Positions 37,333-46,227 of a stretch of DNA of 64,000 bases are shown here, piece after piece. Origin of the DNA: Dyella_A sp049445995 (GTDB taxonomy: Bacteria; Pseudomonadota; Gammaproteobacteria; Xanthomonadales; Rhodanobacteraceae); NCBI RefSeq assembly GCF_049445995.1, contig NZ_JBMSDZ010000001.1, positions 124,001-188,000 of the forward strand, in the 5' to 3' direction. The notes below the pieces were generated by a model. It worked only from the letters and a program-made list of their open reading frames with translations, was not told the origin of the DNA and ran no database searches. The number at the start of each line of letters is the position of its first letter. Position 1 is the stretch's first letter. A program made the position numbers and the translations under genes.

Positions 37333-37380
37333 GCGGCCAGGAATGGCCGCTGCTTGATCCTCGCGTTCATGGATGAACGC
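37333..37380 (-). other. Two consecutive hairpins after rlmD
   Basis: Two small perfect hairpins lie between the rlmD stop (37386) and the CYTH gene start (37315). One has 8-bp arms at 37363-37380 (GCGTTCAT/ATGAACGC). The other has 7-bp arms at 37333-37350 (GCGGCCA/TGGCCGC). No T-run follows, so they are not classical terminators. They may stabilise mRNA ends or slow transcription. Confidence 0.35.
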
Positions 37381-37385
37381 ACCGG

Positions 37386-38696
37386 TTATTTCTCGAAGAG
37401 CGCGATGGATTCGACGTGCGCGGTGTGCGGGAACATGTCCATCACGCCGGCCGACGCCAGTCGAAATCCGTGCCGGTTGACCAGGATGCCGGCGTCGCGC
37501 GCCAGCGAGGCGGGGTGGCAGGAGACGTAGACGATGCGTTTGGTCACCTTGTGCGGAAGGTATTCCAGTACCTTGTCGGCGCCGGCCCGGGGCGGATCGA
37601 GCAGCAGCTTGTCCCAGGGCTGGCGCGCCCAGTCGGTGCCGCGCTGGTCCTCGAACAGGTTGGCGACGTGGAAGCGCGCGTTGGCCAGGCCGTTGCGCGC
37701 GGCGTTCGCGGCGGCGCGTTCCACCAGGCCGTGCTCGCCTTCCACGCCGACCGCCTCGGCCACGCGGCGGGCGATCGGCAGGGTGAAGTTGCCCAGGCCG
37801 CAGAACAGATCGAGCACGCGATCGGTTGGCTGCGGATCGAGCAGCTCGAGCGCGCGCGCCATCATCTTCGCGTTCATGCCGGCGTTGACCTGCACGAAAT
37901 CGAGCGGGCGGAACTCCAGCTCCACGTCCGGCACGCCCGCGCCCGCGGCGATGCGGAACGCCAGGTGCGACTGCTCCGGCCACAGCAGATGCACGCTGCT
38001 CACGCCGCCGGGCTGCAGGTAGATGGCAAAGCCGTGCTGCTGGCCGAACGCGATCAGTGCCGCGCGATCGCGCTCGCCCAGCGGCTGCAGGTGGCGGAAC
38101 ACCAGCGCGATGCCCTCGTCGCCGCCGGCAAATTCCACCTGCGGAATGTCGCGCGCAGCGACGAGGCTGCCGATCATCTCGGCCAGCAGGCCGATCTTCG
38201 GCCCGAGCGACGGATGCAGCACCTCGCAGTGGGTGATCTCGGCGACGAAACGCGGATTGGCCTCCTGCCGGAAGCCCACCAGCACGCGCTCCTTTTTCGG
38301 CACGTGGCGCACCGACAGGCGGCCCTTGCGGCGGTAGCCCCACGGCGCGTCGGTGAGCGGTTCCAGCCAGTGCTGCGGCGACACCTTGCCGATGCGGGCG
38401 AAGTTGTCCGCCAGCACGCGCTGCTTGGCGTGGATCTGCGCGGCCGCGTCCATGTGCTGCAGCGAGCAGCCGCCGCACTCGCCGAAGTGGCGGCAGCGCG
38501 GGGTCACCCGGTGCGGCGACGGCGTGATGACGTCCACCACCTCGGCCTCGTCGAAATGCCGGTGGCGCTTGCGAATGCGCAGGCGTACCCGCTCGTCGAC
38601 CAGGGCGCCGCTGACGAACACGGTCTTGCCGTCGATGCGCGCGACCCCGCGGCCGTCGTGGCTGAGGTCGGTGATGGTGGCTTGGAGTTCTTGCAT
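37386..38696 (-). CDS. rlmD: 23S rRNA (uracil-1939-C5)-methyltransferase RlmD
   Basis: SAM-dependent RNA methyltransferase of the RumA/TrmA family. The 436-residue product has a TRAM domain (1-60) and a [4Fe-4S] site with Cys 68, 74 and 77 (CRHFGECGGC) plus a fourth Cys in ITHCEVL. The SAM motif is VLDLFCGLGNFTLPIA, then LLDPPRAG, and the catalytic Cys is in YVSCHPASLARD near 390. The start at 38696 gives normal length; the open frame further upstream to 38879 is not needed. Confidence 0.94.
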   Translation of the reverse strand: MQELQATITDLSHDGRGVARIDGKTVFVSGALVDERVRLRIRKRHRHFDEAEVVDVITPSPHRVTPRCRHFGECGGCSLQHMDAAAQIHAKQRVLADNFARIGKVSPQHWLEPLTDAPWGYRRKGRLSVRHVPKKERVLVGFRQEANPRFVAEITHCEVLHPSLGPKIGLLAEMIGSLVAARDIPQVEFAGGDEGIALVFRHLQPLGERDRAALIAFGQQHGFAIYLQPGGVSSVHLLWPEQSHLAFRIAAGAGVPDVELEFRPLDFVQVNAGMNAKMMARALELLDPQPTDRVLDLFCGLGNFTLPIARRVAEAVGVEGEHGLVERAAANAARNGLANARFHVANLFEDQRGTDWARQPWDKLLLDPPRAGADKVLEYLPHKVTKRIVYVSCHPASLARDAGILVNRHGFRLASAGVMDMFPHTAHVESIALFEK

Positions 38697-38703
38697 GGCG
38701 CTC

Positions 38704-38737
38704 AAAACGAGGCGCCCGGGTCGAGGGACCCGGGCGC
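38704..38737 (-). terminator. Likely terminator of the ydbH-ydbL unit
   Basis: On the minus strand an 11-bp GC-rich stem (CGCCCGGGTC paired with GACCCGGGCG plus one more pair, loop CCTC) is followed by CTCGTTTTGAG. The T-run is short (four), so termination may be partial. It lies between the ydbL stop (38764) and the rlmD start (38696). Confidence 0.6.
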
Positions 38738-38763
38738 GGGATGCGGATGGGGCCCGCGGACGC

Positions 38764-39360
38764 TTATTTGCGCTTCCAGGCGCCCGCAGCGTCCTGATAA
38801 TACCAGCCGGCCGGCGCGCGCTCGATCCAGCCCTTGGCGAAGGTGGCGCGGATCTGCGCCTGCCACTCCGGATGGCCATTGGCGCTGGCCACCTCGCGAT
38901 ACAGCGCGGCGCGGTCGCGGTTCTCCTCCGCCACGATGGCGTTGACCTGGGCGCGCTGGCTCAGCGGCACCTTGGAGGCGTCGCGCACGGCGACCATGCC
39001 GTCATGGGTGAAACCCACCGCACCGCTCTTGAACAGGTCGCCCAGGCCGCCCTGGAAGCGCGACTGCATGCGCTGGCGGATCGCCTCGGTGGTGGCGTTC
39101 TGGATGCGGATGTTCGGTGCATCGCCCGCGTAGGCGGCGGGAACGAGCAGGTTCAGCAGCATCGCCGAGGGCGGTGCCGGCTTGGCCGGCGGCGGCGTGT
39201 CGGTCCTGGGTGCCGGCTTGCCGGCGTTGTCCAGCACGGTGCCGATGAACTGGTCGGCGGCCTTCTGCGCCGCGGCCTCGGGAAAGTACACGTTGATGGT
39301 GACGCAGCCGACCAGCGCCACCATCACGGTGGCCAGCAATCCGTAAACAATCTTGCGCAT
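38764..39360 (-). CDS. ydbL: YdbL-type (DUF1318) lipoprotein
   Basis: A 198-residue protein with a lipoprotein signal peptide (MRKIVYGLLATVMVALVGC, lipobox VGC, Cys 19). Immediately after the Cys comes VTINVYFPEAAAQKAADQFI, a strand-helix segment. A Pro-rich linker (about 48-66) follows. The C-terminal 75 residues match DUF1318/YdbL (AIVAEENRDRAALYREVA, ending in WYYQDAAGAWKRK). In E. coli YdbL is a small periplasmic protein and YnbE a separate lipoprotein, both working with YdbH. Here one protein has both a lipid anchor and the YdbL domain. It lies 37 bp after ydbH. Confidence 0.82.
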   Translation of the reverse strand: MRKIVYGLLATVMVALVGCVTINVYFPEAAAQKAADQFIGTVLDNAGKPAPRTDTPPPAKPAPPSAMLLNLLVPAAYAGDAPNIRIQNATTEAIRQRMQSRFQGGLGDLFKSGAVGFTHDGMVAVRDASKVPLSQRAQVNAIVAEENRDRAALYREVASANGHPEWQAQIRATFAKGWIERAPAGWYYQDAAGAWKRK

Positions 39361-39397
39361 GATCAGCTCCAGGTGGCGGGGAATTCGGGACAGTCGG

Positions 39398-41425
39398 TCA
39401 GCGCACGACCGGCGCGTTGCCGTCGATGGCAGCCTTGAGTCGACGGATCAGGGTAGGCCAGTCGACGTCGGCCTGGTGCCCGATGACGTTCAGATGCGGC
39501 AGGCCGCTGCCCTCGACGATAGTGTAGCCGTCCGCCGTCGGCTCCAGTCCGCTCATGTGGCAGACCGAGCCCTGCAGCCGGCAGTTCAGGCCGATGCGCT
39601 CGTAGCCGAAGGTCTTGAACAGCTTGAGCACGGCGCCCTGCAGGCCAGCCGCGACTCCGCCGCCGCCGACCGAGGTGAGGTTGTTCACCGCGCGCTGGCT
39701 GATGCGTCCACCCCGGCTGGCCAGCAGCTGCGCGTCGAACGCCACCGGCTGCCAGTTCACCAGGCGCAGGCCGTTGACATGGCCGTCCAGCGGACCGGTG
39801 ATGGAACCGAAATCGAACACGCTGGTGATCGCGCCCAGGTCGAGCTGGCGCAGCGCGATGTCGCCGGCCAGCACCGGGTTGTCGCCGAACGGCTGCTGCA
39901 GCGCCAGTCCGGTGACGTCGATGAACCCACCGAACACGTTGAGCGAGAGGCCGCCAGTGAGCACGATCTGGTCGCCGCTGGCGGACAATCCGGTGATGGC
40001 GCCGCCGAGCGTGCCGGGGAATGGCGGCCAGCCCATCGCGCGACTGAACGCCGCCATGTCCACGCCGGTCAGCGCCAGCGAGACATCAAGCCGCTGACCC
40101 TTCGGCGCGGCAGGCATCCAGTCCAGATTGCCGATGCGCACCTGTCCGTCCAGCAGGCGCATGCTGACCGGCTGCTGCAGCGACAGCACGCCATTGCCGC
40201 TCTGCCAGCGCGAGGTGGCCGGCCCGTTCACCAACCGATACAGGCCCAGGCTCTGCCAGCTCAGCTTGGTGGCCTGGCGCCGGCCATTGCGGCTCCAGTC
40301 CAGCCCGCCGCGCAATCCGGAAATGGCGAGACGACCGCCGGCGTCGATCAGGTCCATGCCGTCGGTGTCGAAGTCGAACGCGTGCAGGCCGTCCTCGCGC
40401 AGATCGAGCGTCGCCGAGAGCTGGCCGCGTGTCGTCACGTCGCGCAGCCCGAGGGTGGCCAGCCAGGCGCGACCGTAACGCTGGTAAGCCGCCGGCAGGC
40501 TCAGCTGCAACTGGTCCAGATCGAGCGAGGCGAGGGCACCCTTGGCCGTGAACGCCATCGAGCCACGCAGTTGCATGGCGTCCGGATCCCCCACCCGCAG
40601 CCGACTGACGCTGATCGCCCCGCCCCGCACCTGCGCGTCCAGCGACAGCTGCACGGCGTGTTCGGGCAGGTTGGCGTAGATCGGTCCAAGCAACAACTCG
40701 CCGCCGCGCAGCGTGCTCTCCAGCTTGATGCTGGCCGGGCCGTCGGCGGTATTGAGCATGAAGCGCCCGCCGCCGCTCAGGCCCTGTGCGGCCAGCTTGC
40801 CGCCGGGCGAGTCGAAGCCGAGCGCGGCGAGGTCGAACTGGCCGGAAGCCTGGATGCCGGTGGAACGTCGGTCCAGCGCCACCACCGCGTTGACGCGCCC
40901 GCCGGTCGCCCGGCCGGACCAGACCGTGCTGATCAGCCCCTGCAGCCAGCCGAACGGCAGGTTCTTCAACTCGATCTGGGCGTGGGTGGGCTGGTCCAGC
41001 GGCACCGCGGTGGTGGCCCGGGCCTTGCCCTGGCGCAGATCGACGAACAGGGTGTTGGCCGCCTGATCCACCTGCAGGCCGACCGTGGCGTCAGCCAGCG
41101 CGCCGCCCGGCGCACGCTTCAGTTGCAGCGGACCGTCCAGCAGCCAGCGCCCCTGCCGATCGCGTTGCAGCACGCCATCGAGATGCAGCCCCACACGTCG
41201 CCAGCCCATGGCCGGCACATCGGCCCGCGCGGCGTCGAGCTGCAGCCGCAGCCCGCCGGCATCGGCCGGCGTCACCGCCAGCGTGACCTGCTGCAAGGTC
41301 GCACCGGGCACGGTCAGCGTCTTCGCAGCCAGGCTCGCACCGGCCGATGCCCGGGCCGTCGGCAATACCGACAGCGCCAGCATCAGCAGCAGGATCAGCG
41401 GCAGACGGCTTGATAAGACTCCCAT
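39398..41425 (-). CDS. ydbH: YdbH-like AsmA-superfamily protein
   Basis: A 675-residue envelope protein, rich in beta strands, with the repeating amphipathic pattern of AsmA-like bridge proteins (YdbH, YhdP, TamB). In E. coli these move phospholipids to the outer membrane. The N-terminus (LPLILLLMLALSVLPTARA) is a short hydrophobic segment that could be an anchor or a signal peptide. The C-terminal part carries the YdbH-type signature LDLGAITSVFDFGSITGPLDGHVNGLRLVNWQPVAFDA near 535 and IGLNCRLQGSVCHMSGL near 620. It is shorter than E. coli YdbH (about 880 residues). The start at 41425 follows the hydrophobic segment. Confidence 0.8.
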   Translation of the reverse strand: MGVLSSRLPLILLLMLALSVLPTARASAGASLAAKTLTVPGATLQQVTLAVTPADAGGLRLQLDAARADVPAMGWRRVGLHLDGVLQRDRQGRWLLDGPLQLKRAPGGALADATVGLQVDQAANTLFVDLRQGKARATTAVPLDQPTHAQIELKNLPFGWLQGLISTVWSGRATGGRVNAVVALDRRSTGIQASGQFDLAALGFDSPGGKLAAQGLSGGGRFMLNTADGPASIKLESTLRGGELLLGPIYANLPEHAVQLSLDAQVRGGAISVSRLRVGDPDAMQLRGSMAFTAKGALASLDLDQLQLSLPAAYQRYGRAWLATLGLRDVTTRGQLSATLDLREDGLHAFDFDTDGMDLIDAGGRLAISGLRGGLDWSRNGRRQATKLSWQSLGLYRLVNGPATSRWQSGNGVLSLQQPVSMRLLDGQVRIGNLDWMPAAPKGQRLDVSLALTGVDMAAFSRAMGWPPFPGTLGGAITGLSASGDQIVLTGGLSLNVFGGFIDVTGLALQQPFGDNPVLAGDIALRQLDLGAITSVFDFGSITGPLDGHVNGLRLVNWQPVAFDAQLLASRGGRISQRAVNNLTSVGGGGVAAGLQGAVLKLFKTFGYERIGLNCRLQGSVCHMSGLEPTADGYTIVEGSGLPHLNVIGHQADVDWPTLIRRLKAAIDGNAPVVR

Positions 41426-41470
41426 GTCCGGCCATTCTGCCAAACTCTGCTGAACGACAAGGATTTCGTC

Positions 41471-42229
41471 ATGACGCACCCGCTTCCCCATGCCACGTCC
41501 GGCACGCCCGCCGACGCGCCCGCCCTGCGGATACTGATTGCCGACGACGACGCGGCCAGCCGCCGCTTCCTGCTCGACGCCGTGCGCGCACTGGGTGCCG
41601 ACGGCGTGGACTGCGCGGACGGCCAGGCGGCACTGGGCACGGCGAAGAACACGGCATTCGACCTGCTGCTGCTCGACTGCCGCATGCCCGGTGCCGGCGC
41701 ATCCGAGGTGCTTGCGGCATTGCGCGAGGACAGCTTTGCCGCTTCGCACGACAGTCTGGCGGTCGCCACCACCGCGGAGCTCGACCCGGAGCAACGCCCG
41801 CAGTTGCTGGCCGCGGGTTTCAGCGACGTGCTGGTCAAGCCATGCCGCATCGATGACCTGCGTCGCGTGATGGCGCTGGCACCGGCCTACCTGCGCCAGC
41901 TGCCCGTACTCGACGATGACGCCGCCCTGCTCGCCAGCGGCGACTCGATCACCATGCGCGCCCTGCGTCAGCTGCTGCAACAGGAACTGGTGACGCTGTG
42001 CAACGACCTGGACCGGCTCGGCCAGGATGTCTCGGCCCTGCGCGACCGCCTGCACCGGTTGCGCTCCTCGTGCGGCTTCTGCGGCGCCACGGCCCTGTCC
42101 GCGCACGTGGTGGCGCTGCAGCAGCAGTTGGGGGCGCGGCCGGAGCAGACCGCCGCGGCCGTGGCGCGTTTGCGCAACGTGCTGATGGACACGCTGCAGG
42201 CGCTGGATCGGCCGCAGCAGGCGGCCTGA
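41471..42229 (+). CDS. Receiver-Hpt phosphorelay protein
   Basis: A 252-residue cytoplasmic protein. Residues 18-135 are a receiver domain with the acidic pocket (DDD near 25-27), phospho-acceptor Asp 69 (LLLLDCRMPG) and Lys in VLVKPCR. Residues 155-250 are a helical bundle with the Hpt-like signature LHRLRSSCGFCGA, His 195 being the probable phosphate acceptor. There is no DNA-binding output and no kinase nearby. It probably shuttles phosphate between an unlinked hybrid kinase and another regulator. Divergent from ydbH, 45 bp apart. Confidence 0.78.
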   Translation: MTHPLPHATSGTPADAPALRILIADDDAASRRFLLDAVRALGADGVDCADGQAALGTAKNTAFDLLLLDCRMPGAGASEVLAALREDSFAASHDSLAVATTAELDPEQRPQLLAAGFSDVLVKPCRIDDLRRVMALAPAYLRQLPVLDDDAALLASGDSITMRALRQLLQQELVTLCNDLDRLGQDVSALRDRLHRLRSSCGFCGATALSAHVVALQQQLGARPEQTAAAVARLRNVLMDTLQALDRPQQAA

Positions 42230-42248
42230 GCCGCAGGGGCGCGCCGAT

Positions 42249-42959
42249 TCAGCGGCGCGTGATGGCGGCAGCCAGCACCTGCCACGCGCGCAGCTCGCCG
42301 CCGCCGAGATGGAAGCGGATGATCCCGCGCATCATGCCGCGCAGGGCATGCAGGTCCGCCGCCTCCGGCGGACGATCCTCGGCCAGCGCCAGCAGGCTGT
42401 CGCCGCGCAGGGCGCCGGCGTCGCCGGCCAGGCAGGGCATCGGCCCACTCTCGGCGTGGTAGCGGTAAAACGCATGCGGATCGAGCGGGTCGCCGCTTGC
42501 GGCGTCCCGGTTGAGCACCAGCGCGTAGCCGAGCGCCTGCAGGAGATCGCGCTCGAAGCGGCGCAGCGTCCACGCCAGCGACTCCTGCGCACCCAGCCGC
42601 GCAAACGTCTGCGCATAGGCGTCGAAGAGGTCCGGATGCGGATCCTGGCGACCGGTCAGGCGCACCACCAGCTCGTTGACGTACAGCCCGGCCAGGCCCG
42701 CATCGCCGGTCAGCCGGCGCGGTGCGTCCAGCGGCTCGGCGCCGCGCAGGGTGGCCAGCTCGCCGTGCATCAGCAGATCCAGTGCCAGGCGCTGGAACGG
42801 TTCCAGCAGCGCGCGCTGCGCGCGGCCTTTCCCGCTGCGCACGCCGCGCGCAACCACGCCGATCCGCCCGTGGTCGCGGGTCAGGCACTCCAGCAGCAGC
42901 GAGGTCTCGCGGTACGGCCGCGCGTGCAGGACATAGGCAGGCTGCTGCTCGATGCGCAT
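42249..42959 (-). CDS. recO: DNA repair protein RecO
   Basis: Helps load RecA on SSB-coated single-stranded DNA in the RecFOR pathway. The 236-residue product has the N-terminal OB fold (QPAYVLHARPYRETSLLLECLTRDHGRIGVVARGVR) and a helical C-terminal part. The zinc cysteines found in some RecO proteins are not present, as in E. coli. Start ATG at 42959 lies 28 bp after the era stop; rnc-era-recO is the usual order. Confidence 0.93.
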   Translation of the reverse strand: MRIEQQPAYVLHARPYRETSLLLECLTRDHGRIGVVARGVRSGKGRAQRALLEPFQRLALDLLMHGELATLRGAEPLDAPRRLTGDAGLAGLYVNELVVRLTGRQDPHPDLFDAYAQTFARLGAQESLAWTLRRFERDLLQALGYALVLNRDAASGDPLDPHAFYRYHAESGPMPCLAGDAGALRGDSLLALAEDRPPEAADLHALRGMMRGIIRFHLGGGELRAWQVLAAAITRR

Positions 42960-42987
42960 GGCGTGGGTCGCGACGCGTGCCGCCGGG

Positions 42988-43935
42988 TCAGTCGGTGTAG
43001 CCGAACTTCTTCAGCATGGACTCGTCGTCCACCCAGCCCTCGCGCACCTTGACCCACAGCTTGAGGAACACCTTGCGCTCGAACAGGCGCTCCATGTGCC
43101 GGCGCGCGGCGCTGCCGATCGCCTTGAGCTGGGCGCCGCCCTGGCCGATCACGATGGCTTTCTGGCCGTCCCGCTCCACCCAGATCACGGCGTGGATCTC
43201 CGCCACGCCGTCGGGGCGGTCGCTGAACTGCTCGATCTCCACCGTGGTGGCGTAGGGCAGCTCCTGGTCCAGCCGCAGCATCAGCTGCTCGCGCACCATC
43301 TCGGCGGCGAGGAAGCGCTCGCTGCGATCGGTCACCTCGTCTTCGCCATGGATCGGCGGCTGCACCGGCAGGCGGGCGAGAATCGCCTTCTCCAGCTCGG
43401 CCAGGCCTTTTTCCTTCAGGGCGCTGACGTAGTGGATCTCGTCGAAGGAGTGAGTCTCGGCGAGCCTGGCCACGAACGGCAGCAGCGCGCCCTTGTCCTT
43501 GCTGAGGTCGACCTTGTTGATCGCCAGCAGGCGTGGCGTGTCCTGCTCGCCCAGCGCGGCGTAGACCGCCTCGTCCTCGTCGGTCCAGCGGCCGGCCTCG
43601 ATCACCTGCACCGCCACGTCGACGTCGCTGATCGCCGAGCGCGCGGCGCGGTTGAGACTGCGGTTCATCGCGCGCTTGGCGCCGCGATGCAGGCCCGGCG
43701 TATCGACGTAGAGGATCTGCCCGGCCGCGGTGGTGTTGATGCCCAGGATGCGGTGGCGCGTGGTCTGCGGCCGTGGGCTGACGATGGACAGGCGAAAGCC
43801 GATCAGCGCGTTGAGCAGGGTCGACTTGCCCACGTTCGGACGGCCGGCCAGCGCCACTGTGCCGCAGCGGAAATCGTCGTGCGGCAGGGCGGGCGCGCCG
43901 GCGGCGGCATCGGGGGCATCGTTTTCGTGGGTCAT
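42988..43935 (-). CDS. era: GTPase Era
   Basis: Essential GTPase that binds the 3' end of 16S rRNA during 30S assembly. The 315-residue product has G1 GRPNVGKS (31-38), the switch region PQTTRHRILG, G3 DTPGLH, G4 NKVD, and a C-terminal KH domain (VIGQGGAQLKAIGSAAR near 270). About 20 extra residues precede the usual N-terminus. Start ATG at 43935. Upstream frames open to 44073 lack support. Confidence 0.95.
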   Translation of the reverse strand: MTHENDAPDAAAGAPALPHDDFRCGTVALAGRPNVGKSTLLNALIGFRLSIVSPRPQTTRHRILGINTTAAGQILYVDTPGLHRGAKRAMNRSLNRAARSAISDVDVAVQVIEAGRWTDEDEAVYAALGEQDTPRLLAINKVDLSKDKGALLPFVARLAETHSFDEIHYVSALKEKGLAELEKAILARLPVQPPIHGEDEVTDRSERFLAAEMVREQLMLRLDQELPYATTVEIEQFSDRPDGVAEIHAVIWVERDGQKAIVIGQGGAQLKAIGSAARRHMERLFERKVFLKLWVKVREGWVDDESMLKKFGYTD

Positions 43936-44020
43936 CGGACGGGAATCTGGGGGCGGGAAAGGCGGCCAGCATCGCGCCGCAGCGGCGCAGATGCCAGTCG
44001 GGAATCGTGGCGGCGGCGCG

Positions 44021-44680
44021 TCAGTCGCGCGCGTCGTGTTCCAGCAGGCGGGCCAGCACGTTCTGGGCAGCATCCTGCTCGGCGGCGCGCCGGCTGGAAC
44101 CGCTGGCCTGGGCGTTCAGCGCCACCGGCTCGACAATCGTGCAGCGCACCTCGAACTGCTTGGCATGATCGTCGCCGTGGCTGGCGACCAGTTCATAGCG
44201 CGGCAGCGGCCAGCCGCCGGCCTGGAGATGCTCCTGCAGGCGCGTCTTGGCGTCCTTGGAAGAACGCGGCAAGGCGGCGATACGGCCGGCAAACAGCCGG
44301 CGCACCGCCTGCCGGCAGGCATCGAAACCGCCATCCAGGTAAACCGCGGCGATCATCGCCTCGAAGGCATCGGCAAGAATCGACTCGCGCCGGAAACCGC
44401 CGCTCTTGAGTTCGCCCGGACCTAGCTTCAGGCGGTCGCCCAGCTCCAGCTCGCGCGCGATCACCGCCAGCGCCTGGCCGTTCACCAGCTGCGCGCGCAG
44501 GCGCGAGAGCTCTCCCTCGCTGGCATGTGGATGGGCCTCGAACAGCATCTCGGCCACCACCGCTCCTAGCAGCGCGTCGCCCAGGAATTCCAGCCGCTCG
44601 TTGTTGGGCCGCCCGACGCTGCGGTGGGTCAGCGCCAGCTCGGCCAGCGCCGGATCGCGGAATCGGTAATCAAGCGCCAA
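44021..44680 (-). CDS. rnc: Ribonuclease III
   Basis: Double-strand-specific endoribonuclease that processes rRNA precursors and many mRNAs. The 219-residue product has the catalytic signature NERLEFLGDALL (27-38), the second acidic site in ILADAFEAMIAAVYLDGG near 105, and a C-terminal dsRNA-binding domain (KTRLQEHLQAGGWPLPRYEL). The start is TTG at 44680. An in-frame stop, that of the upstream gene, lies 3 bp before it, and no ATG is available near the family N-terminus. A TTG start suggests low translation. Confidence 0.94.
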   Translation of the reverse strand: MALDYRFRDPALAELALTHRSVGRPNNERLEFLGDALLGAVVAEMLFEAHPHASEGELSRLRAQLVNGQALAVIARELELGDRLKLGPGELKSGGFRRESILADAFEAMIAAVYLDGGFDACRQAVRRLFAGRIAALPRSSKDAKTRLQEHLQAGGWPLPRYELVASHGDDHAKQFEVRCTIVEPVALNAQASGSSRRAAEQDAAQNVLARLLEHDARD

Positions 44681-44683
44681 CGA

Positions 44684-45064
44684 TCATTCGCCCACGGTGC
44701 CCGGGAGCGCCACGCTGTTGTCGAAATGCAGCAGGAAATCGATATTGGCCAGGAACGGCACCTGCTTGTCGTAGCTCACCACCAGCGTGGAGGCGCCGTT
44801 GCTGCGCTTGATGGTGATGTCCGACGGCTGGATGGTGGCGTCTTCCACGTACTGGAAGTCCATCTTGAACAGCAGGTCGCGGCGGATGGCGTCCAGCGAA
44901 CGACCGTTGGCGCCGTCGGTGGTGATCTCGCTCATCGCTTTCTTGACTCCCAGAAACTCGATGTACGACGGCACCAGCTTCATCGCCATGAAGCCGAAGA
45001 AGGCCACGACGATCAGGATCATCAGGAAGCCGATCAGCGTGATGCCCGACTGTTTTGCTTTCAT
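44684..45064 (-). CDS. DUF4845 single-span membrane protein
   Basis: A 126-residue protein with a pilin-like N-terminus (KQSGITLIGFLMILIVVAFFGFMAMKL, one transmembrane helix at 8-30) and a soluble domain (YIEFLGVKKAMSEITTD, then DITIKRSNGASTLVVSYDKQVPFLANIDFLLHFD). This DUF4845 protein is typically found between lepB and rnc in Xanthomonadales and Pseudomonas; its role is not known. The stop lies 3 bp before the rnc start. Confidence 0.88.
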   Translation of the reverse strand: MKAKQSGITLIGFLMILIVVAFFGFMAMKLVPSYIEFLGVKKAMSEITTDGANGRSLDAIRRDLLFKMDFQYVEDATIQPSDITIKRSNGASTLVVSYDKQVPFLANIDFLLHFDNSVALPGTVGE

Positions 45065-45202
45065 AGTCCCCTCGCTAAGCCGACTGGCGGCATCCCCCGG
45101 TGATGGCCGATCGGCCTGGTTCGAACCCCGCCGTCGCAGTGCGTGCGGCGAGGGCGATTCTGCCCGCAGCCGGCGCACGCGTCACGCGTCCGGGGTCGCA
45201 GA

Positions 45203-46153
45203 TCAGTGGATCAGGGTGCCGATGCGCTTCCAGGCGACCCCGCCGGTGTGCAGACCCTGCCAGCTGAACCAGATCAGGAATGCCTTGCCGGCGAGGTTCT
45301 TCTCCGGCAGGCAGCCCCACCAGCGGCTGTCGGTGCTGTTCTCGCGATCGTCGCCCATCACCAGATAGCAGCCCTGCGGCACCCTGGAGGGCACCAGCTG
45401 GTTGGGAATCGGATTGGTCGGCATCCGCGCCGGCATCCGCGCCACCAGATGGTTGACGGTCTTGCCGTTCTCGGCCGGCAGGTGCTCGTTCCACACCGTG
45501 GCGCCGTAGTACAGCAGCTCGGCGTCCTCCGCGCGCTGCGGGTTGCCCACGTAGGGACCCAGCTCGTCCGAGGCGACCGGCTTGCCGTTGATCACGATCT
45601 GGCTGTCGCGTACTTCGATGGTGTCGCCCGGCAGACCGATCACGCGCTTGATCCAGTTCTGGCTCGGCACCGGGGTCAGCGGGGTCGGGCAGGCATGGTC
45701 GGCTCCGGTGGCTGGAGTGGTGCCGTCCTCCGCGCCGCCGATGCGCTGGAGGTGGCCGCTGGCGTCCCGGCACAGGTACCCGGGAAAGCGGAACACCACC
45801 ACGTCGCCGCGCCTCGGCTCGCCGATGTCCAGGAACTTGGTATTGAACGCCGGCAGGCGCAGGCCGTAGGCGAACTTGTTGACCAGGATGAAATCGCCCA
45901 CGTCCAGCGTCGGCATCATCGAGCCCGACGGGATGCGGAACGGTTCGGCCACGAACGAGCGCAGCAGCAGCACCACGAACACCACCGGAAACAGCGAGCG
46001 CGCCCAGTCGACCGGCAGCGGATCGCGGTATTCCGCACCCGCCGCATCCAGCCGCGCCTTTCGGCGGCGATACAGCAGTGCGCGATCCAGGCCCCATACC
46101 ACGCCGAACAGCACGGTCAGACCGAGCAGGATGGCGGAAAAATCAAAATCCAT
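45203..46153 (-). CDS. lepB: Signal peptidase I
   Basis: Inner-membrane peptidase that cuts signal peptides of exported proteins. The 316-residue product has two transmembrane helices (about 5-22 and 54-70). The Ser-Lys catalytic dyad is Ser 78 (IPSGSMMP) and Lys 169 (WIKRVIGLPGD), and box E is GDDRENSTDSRWWG. The start at 46153 gives the normal short N-terminus; an ATG 15 bp upstream is possible. It lies downstream of lepA, as is usual. Confidence 0.95.
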   Translation of the reverse strand: MDFDFSAILLGLTVLFGVVWGLDRALLYRRRKARLDAAGAEYRDPLPVDWARSLFPVVFVVLLLRSFVAEPFRIPSGSMMPTLDVGDFILVNKFAYGLRLPAFNTKFLDIGEPRRGDVVVFRFPGYLCRDASGHLQRIGGAEDGTTPATGADHACPTPLTPVPSQNWIKRVIGLPGDTIEVRDSQIVINGKPVASDELGPYVGNPQRAEDAELLYYGATVWNEHLPAENGKTVNHLVARMPARMPTNPIPNQLVPSRVPQGCYLVMGDDRENSTDSRWWGCLPEKNLAGKAFLIWFSWQGLHTGGVAWKRIGTLIH

Positions 46154-46227
46154 GTGTCGCTCCGTCAAGGAAAGGTTGCGTGACGCGCCCGTGGCCGCAG
46201 GTCGGCCGGACGCGCGTCGCGGCCCTT

